A stretch of DNA of 64,000 nucleotides from contig NZ_CP032543.1 of NCBI RefSeq assembly GCF_003610995.1, positions 1,798,001-1,862,000 of the forward strand, in the 5' to 3' direction. The translations under genes were made by a program, and so were the position numbers. The notes below the pieces were generated by a model. The model saw nothing but the letters and a program-made list of their open reading frames with translations, was not told where the DNA came from and made no database searches. Below are positions 1 to 8,333 of the stretch, one piece after another. This DNA is from Streptomyces griseus subsp. griseus (lineage in GTDB: Bacteria; Actinomycetota; Actinomycetes; Streptomycetales; Streptomycetaceae). Numbering within the stretch: position 1 is the first letter of the stretch; every line of letters starts with the position of its first letter.

Positions 1-246
1 ACCAGGGCCGCCGATGGGGATGTGGCCAAGCTCGCCGAGCGGGTCCGGAGCACCCCGTTCACCTTCATGAGCCCGTACGCGGACCAGGAAGGCGCCATCG
101 TGCTCAGCGCCTGGGGCAAGCAGGTCACCGTGGACAGTGCCGGCGACCGGCGGGTGGACCAGTTCCTCGCGCGGTACGTCCAGGGGCCGCAGACCCCCGA
201 GCCCGGCGCCCCCTGCACCGGCGGGCTGAAGACGGTCCCGCGGTGA
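1..246 (+). CDS. DUF3105 domain protein, 3' end only
   Basis: The frame is open from base 1 and closes with TGA at 244-246, so only the last 81 residues are visible. The tail contains FMSPYADQEGAIVLSAWGK followed by YVQGPQTPEPGAPC, the pattern I know from the C terminus of actinomycete DUF3105 proteins, which are exported or membrane-tethered and of unknown function. The stop overlaps the GTG start of the next gene (GTGA), so the two are probably translationally coupled; DUF3105-DUF305 pairs are common in Streptomyces. The N-terminal anchor lies outside the window. Family call is good; function is not known. Confidence 0.75.
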   Translation, partial: TRAADGDVAKLAERVRSTPFTFMSPYADQEGAIVLSAWGKQVTVDSAGDRRVDQFLARYVQGPQTPEPGAPCTGGLKTVPR

Positions 247-947
247 CCGCCGACGCCGGGCGGACAGCCGACAGTGAGGGGCGGGGACGGACTCGTCGCG
301 TGTGGTGGGTCGCCGGAGGTGTTGTCGTCCTCCTCCTGGCCCTCGCCGGGGTCGCCGCCTTCGCCTCCGCGCGGGGGGACGGGGGAAGCGGTGTTCCCGG
401 TGTCGATTCCGCCGATGCCGGGTTCGCCCGGGACATGGCCGTCCACCACCAGCAGGCCGTGGAGATGTCCTTCATCGTCCGCGACCGTACGGACGGTGAG
501 GACGTACGCCGTCTCGCCTACGACATCGCCAACACCCAGGCCAACCAGCGCGGGATGCTGCTGGGCTGGCTCGATCTGTGGGTGCTGCCCAAGGTCGCCC
601 CGGGCGGAGCCGGGCCCATGGCGTGGATGGGGCACGGGGACGGACATGGTGATCATGCGGGCGGGCACGGGGACGGTGGTGGTGGCGCCGGGCTGATGCC
701 GGGGATGGCCACCGAGGACGAGCTCACGCGGCTCGGGACGCTCCGTGGTGAGGAGGCCGAGGTCTTCTTCCTCCAGTTGATGACCGATCACCACAAGGGC
801 GGCGTCTCCATGGCCGAGGCGTGCGCCTCGCGTTGTGCCGTACCGGTGGAGAAACGGCTCGCCCGGGGCATGGTCGAAGGGCAGCAGTCGGAGCTGCGGC
901 TCATGCGCGACATGCTGGCCGCGCGTGGGGCCAAGCCCCGTAGCTGA
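243..947 (+). CDS. DUF305 domain protein, membrane-anchored, probable metal binding
   Basis: 234 residues. An N-terminal membrane segment lies at about residues 19-42, after which the protein should be extracytoplasmic. The two DUF305 signature stretches are visible: MAVHHQQAVEM near residues 65-75 and MTDHHKGGVSMAE near 180-192. Between them lies a His/Met/Gly-rich loop (about residues 123-155, with repeated GHGD and nearby Met). DUF305 includes the cyanobacterial copper-binding protein CopM, so a role in periplasm-side copper or other metal handling is plausible but inferred. It starts with GTG overlapping the stop of the DUF3105 gene. The downstream multicopper oxidase and CsoR-like site fit a copper role. 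Confidence 0.8.
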   Translation: MTADAGRTADSEGRGRTRRVWWVAGGVVVLLLALAGVAAFASARGDGGSGVPGVDSADAGFARDMAVHHQQAVEMSFIVRDRTDGEDVRRLAYDIANTQANQRGMLLGWLDLWVLPKVAPGGAGPMAWMGHGDGHGDHAGGHGDGGGGAGLMPGMATEDELTRLGTLRGEEAEVFFLQLMTDHHKGGVSMAEACASRCAVPVEKRLARGMVEGQQSELRLMRDMLAARGAKPRS

Positions 948-1098
948 GCCTGGCCGGATGAGCCGTACGTCAGCCCCCGGCCCCGTACCAGCGCACCCGA
1001 ACGGGTGATTGCGGTCGCGCCTCCCCCGCCGGCCGATGACGATGGGGTGCGCTCGGGGCCGTACGGCAGTGCCATCGGCACGCAGGAGGAAATCCCCC

Positions 1099-1524
1099 AT
1101 GACGACCGCCAAAGACATCATGCACAGCGGGGCCCGCTGGATCCCCGCCCACGAGACCCTCGACCGTGCGGCGCAGCTGATGCGTGAGCACAACGTGGGC
1201 GCGCTGCCCGTCTCCGCCAACGGTGACGCGGACCGGATGGTCGGCATCATCACCGACCGGGACATCGTCGTCGGCTGTGTGGCCAAGGGCCACGACCCGT
1301 CCAAGGTGACCGCGGGCGACCTCGCGCAGGGCACGCCGCGCTGGATCGAGGCGGGCGCGGATGTGAACGCGGTCCTGGAGGAGATGCAGAACCACCGCAT
1401 CCGCCGGCTCCCCGTCGTCGAGAACAAGAAGCTCGTCGGCATGATCAGTGAGGCCGATCTCGCGCACCACCTCACCGAGGAGCAGATCGCGGCCTGGGCG
1501 GAGAAGGTGTACTCCCGCAGTTGA
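1099..1524 (+). CDS. CBS-pair domain protein
   Basis: 141 residues made almost entirely of two CBS repeats: about residues 8-65 (AKDIMHSGARW, then MVGIITDRDIV) and 72-130 (the second repeat contains VVENKKLVGMISEADLA). CBS pairs bind adenine nucleotides and usually act as regulatory modules; a stand-alone one has no enzymatic activity of its own. I place the start at ATG 1099 because AGGAGGA lies at 1084-1090 with good spacing, although the frame stays open further upstream. A strong hairpin follows the stop. Target partner unknown. Confidence 0.88.
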   Translation: MTTAKDIMHSGARWIPAHETLDRAAQLMREHNVGALPVSANGDADRMVGIITDRDIVVGCVAKGHDPSKVTAGDLAQGTPRWIEAGADVNAVLEEMQNHRIRRLPVVENKKLVGMISEADLAHHLTEEQIAAWAEKVYSRS

Positions 1525-1538
1525 GAAGCCCGTGGGTG

Positions 1539-1572
1539 AGTGGCCCGGTATCCCTCGGGGTGCCGGGCCACT
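1539..1572 (+). terminator. Intrinsic terminator after CBS gene
   Basis: A 12-bp stem (AGTGGCCCGGTA at 1539-1550 pairing with TGCCGGGCCACT at 1561-1572, one G-T pair) closes a 10-base loop just after the CBS stop codon. No U tract follows, which is usual in Streptomyces. Confidence 0.75.
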
Positions 1573-1583
1573 GTTCGGCCGTA

Positions 1584-1598
1584 TACCCACCGGGGGTA
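1584..1598 (+). promoter_or_regulatory. CsoR-like copper operator
   Basis: TACCCACCGGGGGTA has inverted arms TACCC and GGGTA around a 5-base centre, the form of CsoR (Cu(I)-sensing repressor) operators in actinobacteria. It lies 11 bases before the ATG of the DUF6153 gene, overlapping its ribosome-binding region, in front of a multicopper oxidase. Assignment rests on motif form and gene context; no csoR gene is in the window. Confidence 0.55.
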
Positions 1599-1609
1599 GG
1601 GTGGCCGGC

Positions 1610-2050
1610 ATGGTCAGCACGGTCGGCGGAAGCCGGAGCGGGGGCGGAGGCACGGGCGGCAGCGTGATGTACGGGCAGCTCCTGCTGCTCGCCGCGCTGC
1701 TCCTCGGCATCGTGACCATGCATACCGTCGGGCATCCCGCCGCTGAGCATGGCCCGTCGGCTGCGGTGCCGGTGTCCGTGTCGGACGCGGCGGACATGCC
1801 CGTGGCCCCGTCTGACGCCGCGCATTCATCCCCCGACCACTCCCCCATGAGCGGCATGGACCCGCTCTCCGTCTGCCTCGCCGTCCTCGGCGCCTGGGGG
1901 CTCGCCCTCGTCGGTGCCTGGCTGCTGCTCGGGCGCGCGGACGGGCGGTCCCTCGGTACGCCGGTGGGTGCGGGGCTTCTGCGGGTGCTGCGGCCGAATC
2001 CGCCGCCCCCGATATCGGTGCTCGCCAGCGTTTCGGTGCTGCGTATTTAG
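1610..2050 (+). CDS. DUF6153-like small membrane protein
   Basis: 146 residues with two hydrophobic segments, about residues 20-36 (MYGQLLLLAALLLGIVTMHT) and 88-106, separated by a His/Met-containing loop (HTVGH, EHG, PDHSPMSGMD). The size, two-helix layout and histidines match the small Streptomyces proteins named DUF6153; function is unknown. ATG 1610 is chosen because a purine-rich GGGGGTAGGG precedes it; GTG 1601 is also possible. It follows a CsoR-like palindrome and is 66 bp ahead of the multicopper oxidase, so the two may form a copper-responsive operon. Confidence 0.65.
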   Translation: MVSTVGGSRSGGGGTGGSVMYGQLLLLAALLLGIVTMHTVGHPAAEHGPSAAVPVSVSDAADMPVAPSDAAHSSPDHSPMSGMDPLSVCLAVLGAWGLALVGAWLLLGRADGRSLGTPVGAGLLRVLRPNPPPPISVLASVSVLRI

Positions 2051-2116
2051 GAGTGGGCGTCTCACCTCCGCCCCTTCATCCGATCCGAACCACAGCACTC
2101 CAGAGGTGTCTTCAGC

Positions 2117-3703
2117 ATGCCCATGCACCGACCCACCCGACGCGCCGTGCTCGGCGCCGCTCTCGCCGTCGCCGGTACGGGAGTCCTCGCCGCCTGTTCC
2201 GACGGGGGCGGCCACAGCGGTTCCCACGCCCCCGGTGGCGCCCAGGACTCCGGTACGTACGTCTCCCCCGGCGGCAAGGAGGTCGAGGCGGCCGAGAAGG
2301 CGCGCGGCTCCGGTCCCGTACGCGAGGTCTCCCTCACCGCCACCCGTACCCGGCTCGATCTGGGCGGCTCCACCACCGTCGCCTCCTGGGCGTACGGGGA
2401 CCGGCTGCCCGGCCGTGAGGTGCGGGTGAGCGCCGGTGACACCCTCGACCTGACCCTGGCCAACCACCTTCCGCAGCCCACCTCGATGCACTGGCACGGC
2501 CTCGCCCTGCGCAACGACATGGACGGGGTCCCCGGGCTCACCCAGCGGGACATCGCGCCGGGGGGCGAGTTCCGGTACCGGTTCGCGGTACCGCATCCGG
2601 GGACGTACTGGTTCCACCCGCACTCCGGTGTCCAGCAGGACCGGGGGCTGTACGCGCCGCTGATCGTGGAGGACCCGAAGGAGCCGTTGGCGTACGACAA
2701 GGAGTGGGTCGTCGTCCTCGACGACTGGGTCGACGGGGTGGCGGGGTCGACGCCCGATGCCGTACGGGAGGAGCTGTCCGGGGGGATGGGTGGCGGCGGG
2801 ATGGATCACGGCGCGCACTCCATGCCCGGGGCCGAGGCCGCCGCAGCGGAGGATCCGGACGGCGGCTCGCCCTCACGGATGATGACGGGTGCCCGCAGTG
2901 AGCTGCTCGGTGGGGATGCCGGTGATGTCGCCTATCCGTACTACCTGGTCAATGGGCGGGTGGCGGAGGACCCGGAGGTGTTCCGGGCGCGGGCCGGCGA
3001 GCGCATCCGGCTGCGGATCATCAACGCCGGGGGCGACACCGCGTTCCGGGTCGCGCTCGGCGGGCACCGGCTGACCGTCACGCACACCGACGGCTTCCCC
3101 GTCCGGCACGCCCAGGGGGATGCGCTGCTGCTGGGCATGGGCGAGCGGTACGACGTCCTCGTCACCGCCGGGGACGGGGTCTTCCCGCTCGTCGCCCTGG
3201 CGGAGGGGAAGAAGGCCGCCGCCCTCGCCGTGCTGCGGACCGGGAGCGGTGCCGCGCCCGGGGCCTCCGTACGGCCCGAGGAGCTGGACGGGGAGCTGGT
3301 GGAGGCGGGGCGGCTGGTGCCGGATCCGTCGGTGGCCCTGGCCGGGCGCTCGCCGGACCGGACGATCCGGATGCGGCTCACCGGTGGGATGGCCGACTAC
3401 GACTGGGCCTTCGACGGGCAGCCCTACGACGCGAAGCAGCGGCGGCCGGTGGAGGCGGGCGAGCGGGTGCGGGTCGTCTTCGACAACGGGACCGCCATGT
3501 GGCACCCGCTCCATCTGCACGGCCACACGTTCGCGCTGGGCGGGAACGCCGCCGGGGCCCGTAAGGACACCGCGATCGTCCTGCCGCACCGGTCGCTGAC
3601 CGTGGAGTTCGACGCCGACAACCCGGGGTTGTGGATGGTCCACTGCCACAACGTCTACCACGCGGAGGCGGGGATGATGACGGTCCTGGGGTACCGGGTC
3701 TGA
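2117..3703 (+). CDS. Multicopper oxidase, exported lipoprotein
   Basis: 528 residues. The N terminus has a twin-arginine (RPTRRAVLG) and lipobox LAAC with Cys27, so it is probably Tat-exported and lipid-anchored. All four copper-binding signatures are present: HWH at 125-127, HPH at 167-169, HPLHLHGH at 463-470 and HCHNVYHAEAGM at 509-520, giving type 1, 2 and 3 coppers with Met520 as likely type 1 axial ligand. A Met/His/Gly-rich insert (about residues 222-245) resembles the Met-rich loops of CueO-type cuprous oxidases. This favours a Cu(I) detoxification role over a classical laccase role, by inference. A perfect hairpin follows. Confidence 0.92.
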   Translation: MPMHRPTRRAVLGAALAVAGTGVLAACSDGGGHSGSHAPGGAQDSGTYVSPGGKEVEAAEKARGSGPVREVSLTATRTRLDLGGSTTVASWAYGDRLPGREVRVSAGDTLDLTLANHLPQPTSMHWHGLALRNDMDGVPGLTQRDIAPGGEFRYRFAVPHPGTYWFHPHSGVQQDRGLYAPLIVEDPKEPLAYDKEWVVVLDDWVDGVAGSTPDAVREELSGGMGGGGMDHGAHSMPGAEAAAAEDPDGGSPSRMMTGARSELLGGDAGDVAYPYYLVNGRVAEDPEVFRARAGERIRLRIINAGGDTAFRVALGGHRLTVTHTDGFPVRHAQGDALLLGMGERYDVLVTAGDGVFPLVALAEGKKAAALAVLRTGSGAAPGASVRPEELDGELVEAGRLVPDPSVALAGRSPDRTIRMRLTGGMADYDWAFDGQPYDAKQRRPVEAGERVRVVFDNGTAMWHPLHLHGHTFALGGNAAGARKDTAIVLPHRSLTVEFDADNPGLWMVHCHNVYHAEAGMMTVLGYRV

Positions 3704-3761
3704 GCCCCAGGAGCCCGGCGGGTCGGGGCCGATAGCGGGTCCTGCCTGCGGTTTCGGTGGA

Positions 3762-3782
3762 CCCGGGCAGATTTTGCCCGGG
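3762..3782 (+). terminator. Terminator after multicopper oxidase
   Basis: Perfect 8-bp stem CCCGGGCA / TGCCCGGG with loop GATTT, 58 bases past the stop codon and just upstream of the nadE promoter. Confidence 0.65.
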
Positions 3783-3787
3783 CCGCC

Positions 3788-3817
3788 GGGACATCGCGTC
3801 AGAAAGACGATTACACT
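3788..3817 (+). promoter_or_regulatory. Predicted leaderless promoter of nadE
   Basis: A -10 box TACACT at 3812-3817 lies 7 bases before the GTG start; a weak -35 (GGGACA, 3788-3793) sits 18 bases upstream. No Shine-Dalgarno precedes the GTG, so transcription probably starts at or next to the start codon. Confidence 0.5.
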
Positions 3818-3824
3818 GGCGGAC

Positions 3825-5579
3825 GTGCCTCAACTACGCCTCGCACTGAATCAGATCGACTCGACCGTCGGCGACCTCGCCGGCAACTCCGAGGCGATCG
3901 TCCACTGGACCCGGCACGCCGCCGAGCAGGGCGCCCACCTCGTGGCGTTCCCCGAGATGGTGCTGACCGGATATCCCGTCGAGGACCTGGCCCTGCGGTC
4001 GTCCTTCGTCGAGGCCTCGCGTCAGGCGCTGCGTGCGCTGGCCGCCCGGCTCGACGCGGAGGGCTTCGGTGAGCTGCCGGTCGTCGTCGGCTACCTCGAC
4101 CGCTCCGAGCACGCCGCCGCGCGGTACGGGCAGCCCGCCGGGTCCCCGCGCAACGCCGCCGCCGTGCTCCACCGGGGCGGGATCGCGCTCAACTTCGCCA
4201 AGCACCACCTGCCGAACTACGGGGTGTTCGACGAGTTCCGGTACTTCGTGCCGGGCGACTCGATGCCCGTCGTACGGGTCCACGGCATCGACGTGGCCCT
4301 CGCGATCTGCGAGGACCTGTGGCAGGACGGCGGGCGCGTCCCGGCTGCCCGGGCCGCCGGGGCCGGGCTGCTGCTGTCGATCAACGCCTCGCCGTACGAG
4401 CGGGACAAGGACGACACCCGGCTGGAGCTGGTCCGCAAGCGGGCCCAGGAGGCCGGGTGCACGACGGCCTATCTGGCGATGATCGGCGGGCAGGACGAGC
4501 TGGTCTTCGACGGGGACTCGATCGTCGTCGACAAGGAGGGCGAGGTCATCGCCCGCGCCCCGCAGTTCTCCGAGGGCAGTGTGATCCTCGATCTGGAGCT
4601 GCCGGCCGCGGCGGCCGCGGCACCCTCGGGTGTGGTGGACGACGGGCTGCGCATCGACCATGTGGTGCTGTCCGACCGGCCTGTCGACGCGTACGAGCCG
4701 GAGCTCGCGGGCGGGTACGCGGAGCGGCTGGACGACGACGAGGAGGTCTACTCGGCGTTGGTCGTGGGGCTGCGTGCGTACGCTGCGAAGAACGGTTTCA
4801 GCAGTGTGCTGCTCGGGCTCTCCGGAGGGATCGACTCGGCGCTCTGCGCGGCCATCGCGTGCGATGCGCTCGGGGCGGAGAACGTGTACGGCGTGTCCAT
4901 GCCGTCCAAATACTCCTCGGACCACTCCAAGGGCGACGCCGCCGAGCTGGCGCGGCGGACCGGGCTCAACTTCCGTACGGTGTCGATCGCGCCGATGTTC
5001 GACGCGTACATGGAGTCCCTCGGGCTCTCCGGGCTGGCGGAGGAGAACCTCCAGGCGCGGCTGCGGGGTACGACGTTGATGGGCATCTCCAACCAGGAGG
5101 GGCAGATCGTGCTGGCGCCCGGCAACAAGTCGGAGCTGGCGGTCGGTTACTCGACGCTGTACGGGGACGCGGTGGGCGCGTACGGGCCGATCAAGGACGT
5201 GTACAAGTCGTCGGTGTTCCGGCTGGCGAAGTGGCGCAACCGGGCGGCGGAGGAGCGGGGGCAGACGCCGCCGATCCCCGAGGCCTCGATCACCAAGCCG
5301 CCGAGCGCGGAGCTGCGGCCGGGGCAGGTCGACACGGACTCGCTGCCGGACTACGACGTGCTGGACGGGATCCTGGAGCTGTACGTGGACCGGGACCAGG
5401 GTCTCGATGCCATCGTGGCGGCCGGGTTCGACGCGGGGCTGGTGGCGAAGACGTTGCGGATGGTGGACACGGCGGAGTACAAGCGGCGGCAGTATCCGCC
5501 GGGGACGAAGATCTCGCCCAAGGGGTTTGGCAAGGACCGTCGGCTGCCGATCACCAATCGGTGGCGGGAGTCGGCCTAG
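3825..5579 (+). CDS. nadE: Glutamine-dependent NAD+ synthase
   Basis: 584 residues; converts deamido-NAD to NAD using glutamine-derived ammonia and ATP, the last step of NAD synthesis, in the cytoplasm. The N-terminal nitrilase-type glutaminase domain covers about residues 1-270 (AFPEMVLTGYP, FAKHHLPNYGVFDE and AICEDLWQDGG with the likely catalytic Cys in ICEDLW). The C-terminal synthetase domain contains the ATP-pyrophosphatase motif SGGIDS and the later GNKSELAVGYSTLYGD stretch. GTG 3825 gives the normal N terminus PQLRLALNQIDSTVGDL. It is convergent with the MFS gene, with a hairpin element between them. Confidence 0.96.
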   Translation: MPQLRLALNQIDSTVGDLAGNSEAIVHWTRHAAEQGAHLVAFPEMVLTGYPVEDLALRSSFVEASRQALRALAARLDAEGFGELPVVVGYLDRSEHAAARYGQPAGSPRNAAAVLHRGGIALNFAKHHLPNYGVFDEFRYFVPGDSMPVVRVHGIDVALAICEDLWQDGGRVPAARAAGAGLLLSINASPYERDKDDTRLELVRKRAQEAGCTTAYLAMIGGQDELVFDGDSIVVDKEGEVIARAPQFSEGSVILDLELPAAAAAAPSGVVDDGLRIDHVVLSDRPVDAYEPELAGGYAERLDDDEEVYSALVVGLRAYAAKNGFSSVLLGLSGGIDSALCAAIACDALGAENVYGVSMPSKYSSDHSKGDAAELARRTGLNFRTVSIAPMFDAYMESLGLSGLAEENLQARLRGTTLMGISNQEGQIVLAPGNKSELAVGYSTLYGDAVGAYGPIKDVYKSSVFRLAKWRNRAAEERGQTPPIPEASITKPPSAELRPGQVDTDSLPDYDVLDGILELYVDRDQGLDAIVAAGFDAGLVAKTLRMVDTAEYKRRQYPPGTKISPKGFGKDRRLPITNRWRESA

Positions 5580-5627
5580 CGAGGTGCTCCGGGGGGCGGT
5601 TGCCGGGGGGGCGTCCGGTGGCCGCCT

Positions 5628-5648
5628 CCGTCCTCAAACGCCGGACGG
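5628..5648. repeat. Hairpin repeat element, copy 1 (stop codon of MFS gene in loop)
   Basis: Stem CCGTCC / GGACGG around loop TCAAACGCC. The TCA of the loop is the TGA stop of the minus-strand MFS gene. Related hairpins lie at 5771-5789 and in 22875-22951. Confidence 0.7.
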
Positions 5649-6983
5649 GCTGGAAGGGGTGCCGGATCGGCTGGAAGGGGAGCCGGGCCGGCCCGAGACG
5701 GTGCCAGGCCGGCCCGAGGAGGTGCCAGGTCCGTCCGAGAGGGAGCCAGCTCCGTCCGGTGTAGCGGTTGCGTCCGCAAGCGCCGGACGGGCTTGGTTCG
5801 CCGCCACCACTCGGGACGCCCTCCCCTGCCCCCTGTCCAGGAAGCCCGCCGTTGCCGCTATCGCCAGGCCCAGCAGGGCCAGGACCGCGCCCACGAAAGC
5901 CGGGGACGTCCAGCCCCAGCCCGCCGCAATCGCCACGCCGCCCAGCCAGGCGCCGCCCGCGTTGGCCAGGTTGAAAGCCGAGTGGTTGGAGGCGGAGGCC
6001 AGGGTGGGGGCGTCCTTCGCCTTGTTCATGACCAGCATCTGGAGCGGGGTCGTCGTCATGAAGCCGACTCCGCCCAGCAGCACCACCATCACCAGCGCCG
6101 CCCACTGCACGTGCACCGTGAACGGGAACGCCACCAGGACCACCGCCAGCGCGCCCAGTGAGCCGTACAGGGTCGGGCGCAGGGCTCGGTCCGTGAGGGG
6201 GCCCGCGGCCAGGGCGCCCAGGGTCATGCCGATACCGAAGAGGGCCAGGACGACGGTGACCGAGGACTCGCCGAAGCCCATCGCCTCCGTGGTCATCGCC
6301 GAGAGATACGAGTACACCGCGAAGACCCCGGCGAAGCCGAAGACCGCGGTGAGCAGGCCGAGGAGCACCTGACGGTTGCCGAGGGCGCGGAGTTCGCGGC
6401 GTACGTCCTGGTGGGCCTCGACCGGGATGGTGGGCACCAGGCGGGCCAGGGCCGCCATCGCGGTCAGGCCGATCACCGCGACGACCAGGAAGGTGGCCCG
6501 CCAGCCGAGGTGCTGGCCGAGCAGGGTCGCGGCGGGTACGCCGACGATGTTGGCGACCGTCAGGCCGAGGAACATCGTCGCCACCGCCCGCGCCTGGCGG
6601 CCCTCGGCGACCAGCCGGGCCGCGACGACCGCGCCGACGCCGAAGAACGCGCCGTGCGGGAGTCCGGCCAGGACGCGGCCCGCGAGCAGCCAGCCGAAGT
6701 CGGGGGCGAGCGCCGAGGCGAGGTTACCGATGGTGAACAGCGCCATCAGGAGCAGCAGCATCTTCTTGCGCGGGACGCGGGAGCCGAGGCCGGTGAGCAG
6801 CGGTGCGCCCAGGACGACGCCGATCGCGTACGCCGATACGAGGTAGCCGGCGGTCGGCACGGAGGTTCCGAGGTCGTCCGCCACGTTGGGCAGCAGGCCC
6901 ATCATGACGAACTCGGTCGTGCCTATGCCGAAGGCGCTCACGGCCAGGGCGAGCAGGGCCAGGGGCATGGGAAGAACCTTCAC
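5634..6983 (-). CDS. MFS efflux transporter, DHA1 (Cmx/AraJ-like)
   Basis: 449 residues with about 12 hydrophobic helices over residues 1-390; the opening GIGTTEFVMMGLLPNVADDL is typical of DHA1 pumps of the AraJ/chloramphenicol-exporter type, and motif A appears as GSRVPRKKMLL. Substrate not predictable; likely proton-driven drug or sugar-analogue export. The C-terminal tail of about 60 residues is odd: Gly/Ser/Pro-rich, with a seven-residue repeat encoded by 21-bp DNA repeats, and its stop lies inside a hairpin repeat, so the tail is probably a recent add-on. A dyad at 7061-7083 overlaps the likely promoter. Confidence 0.87.
   Translation of the reverse strand: MKVLPMPLALLALAVSAFGIGTTEFVMMGLLPNVADDLGTSVPTAGYLVSAYAIGVVLGAPLLTGLGSRVPRKKMLLLLMALFTIGNLASALAPDFGWLLAGRVLAGLPHGAFFGVGAVVAARLVAEGRQARAVATMFLGLTVANIVGVPAATLLGQHLGWRATFLVVAVIGLTAMAALARLVPTIPVEAHQDVRRELRALGNRQVLLGLLTAVFGFAGVFAVYSYLSAMTTEAMGFGESSVTVVLALFGIGMTLGALAAGPLTDRALRPTLYGSLGALAVVLVAFPFTVHVQWAALVMVVLLGGVGFMTTTPLQMLVMNKAKDAPTLASASNHSAFNLANAGGAWLGGVAIAAGWGWTSPAFVGAVLALLGLAIAATAGFLDRGQGRASRVVAANQARPALADATATPDGAGSLSDGPGTSSGRPGTVSGRPGSPSSRSGTPSSPSGV
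5652..5756. repeat. Five 21-bp tandem repeats in the 3' end of the MFS gene
   Basis: Five contiguous 21-base units (5652, 5673, 5694, 5715, 5736) share a core like GGnGCCnGnnC. Read on the minus strand they encode a seven-residue repeat of the form x-x-x-G-T/S-x-S. They lie between two copies of the CGCCGGACGGGCT hairpin element. Confidence 0.7.
5771..5789. repeat. Hairpin repeat element, copy 2
   Basis: Stem CGTCC / GGACG around loop GCAAGCGCC, inside the coding tail of the MFS gene and in the same orientation as the copy at 5628-5648. Confidence 0.6.
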
Positions 6984-7054
6984 AATCTCGGGGCGGGGGC
7001 AGAACGAAGAACCGTCGCCTCGGCATCCACGCCGGGCGACGGCTGCGTCTTCTT

Positions 7055-7083
7055 TATGTATGCGACTGGAACAAATTGTCGCA
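7055..7083 (-). promoter_or_regulatory. Predicted promoter and dyad operator of the DHA1 pump
   Basis: Inverted arms TGCGAC (7061-7066) and GTCGCA (7078-7083) flank an 11-base centre that includes ACAAATTGT. On the minus strand a -35-like GCGACA (7077-7082) and -10-like TACATA (7055-7060) are 16 bases apart, so a regulator bound here would block the promoter. MarR- or TetR-type control is a guess. Confidence 0.4.
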
Positions 7084-7127
7084 GACGTTTTATGCCGGGA
7101 GGTGAACGGCCGGTTGCCTGATGCCTG

Positions 7128-8153
7128 TCACAGCTCCACGCGTGCCGCTATCGGCAGGTGGTCGCTGTCGGTCGCCGCCAGGGTCCACGAGGACTTCGGT
7201 TCCACGCCCTTGACCATGATCTGGTCGATCCGGGCCATCGGGAACGAGGCGGGCCAGCTGAAGCCGAAGCCGTCGCCCGCCGCGCCCTGGGTGGAGCGCA
7301 TCTGGGAGGTGACCGCGTTCAGCGAGCGGTCGTTCATCGTGCCGTTGAGGTCGCCGAGCAGGACGACGCGCTTGACGGGTTCGTCGGCGATGGCCTCGCC
7401 GAGGGCGTCGGCGCTGTTGTCGCGCTGGTTGGCGGTGAACCCGGCGTGCAGCTTGACCCGGACCGACGGGAGGTGGGCGACGTACACCGCGACCTCGCCC
7501 TGCGGCGCCTTGACCGTGGAGCGCATGGCCCGGGTCCAGCCCATCTTGATGTCGACCGGCCTGGTGTTGCTGAGGGGGTACTTGCTCCACAGCCCGACGG
7601 TGCCCTGGACCGAGTGGTACGGGTAGCGGGCGGCCAGCGACTTCTCGTACGTGGACACCTGCCCGCCCGGCAGCTCCTGGAGGGCCACGACGTCGGCCCC
7701 GGACCCCGCGACCTGCTGGGCGGTGCCCGCCGGGTCCGGATTTCCGGCGTTGACGTTGTGGGTGGCGACGGTGAGGTCGCCACCGGTGCCGGACTTGTCG
7801 GTGATCAGGCTGCCGAAGATGTTGAGCCAGACCACGGCGGGGAGCAGCAGGGCGATCAGCGCGGTGGCGGAGCGCCGCAGCAGGGCCAGGAGCAGCAGCA
7901 GGGGGATGAACAGCGCTATCCACGGCAGGAACGTCTCGATGAGGCTGCCGAGGTTGCCGACCCGGTTCGGGATGCGCGCGTGGACGACCATCACCAGGGT
8001 CAGCACCACCGAGCAGAGGGCCAGCACGATCCCGCGCCGCCAGATCCCCCCGTCCCGGGCCGCTCTGGTCAGCCGGCCCCGGAAGCGGTTCCCGTCGGGC
8101 TGCGGCCGCTCCGCGCTGCCGTTGCCCGTGTCCGCCCCGTACGCCTGCACCAT
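7128..8153 (-). CDS. Endonuclease/exonuclease/phosphatase-family membrane protein
   Basis: 341 residues. Three membrane helices (about residues 40-60, 70-92 and 95-118) precede an extracellular EEP domain. Catalytic motifs of the family are visible: THNVNAG at its start, QELPG (metal-binding Glu), HLPSV, GDLNGT (Asp/Asn pair) and the terminal SDHLPI His. EEP enzymes cut phosphodiester bonds in nucleic acids, sphingomyelin or phosphoinositides; the substrate here is unknown, but the layout fits a surface phosphodiesterase. It is a stand-alone gene on the minus strand. Confidence 0.85.
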   Translation of the reverse strand: MVQAYGADTGNGSAERPQPDGNRFRGRLTRAARDGGIWRRGIVLALCSVVLTLVMVVHARIPNRVGNLGSLIETFLPWIALFIPLLLLLALLRRSATALIALLLPAVVWLNIFGSLITDKSGTGGDLTVATHNVNAGNPDPAGTAQQVAGSGADVVALQELPGGQVSTYEKSLAARYPYHSVQGTVGLWSKYPLSNTRPVDIKMGWTRAMRSTVKAPQGEVAVYVAHLPSVRVKLHAGFTANQRDNSADALGEAIADEPVKRVVLLGDLNGTMNDRSLNAVTSQMRSTQGAAGDGFGFSWPASFPMARIDQIMVKGVEPKSSWTLAATDSDHLPIAARVEL

Positions 8154-8333
8154 CGCGTCGTCCTCACTGCCTTGCCGTACACATCGCCGCGCCCCTCGAC
8201 CCTAGGTGATGGGTGGCGTCTTTCCCGCCGTCGACGTCCCTCTGCGGGCGACGGCTCTCCGTGAGCAGGACGAGCGGAGCGGGACGGGAGGTTCCGGTCC
8301 GGGCGTGGCCGGTGGGGGCTTGTGACAGAACGA

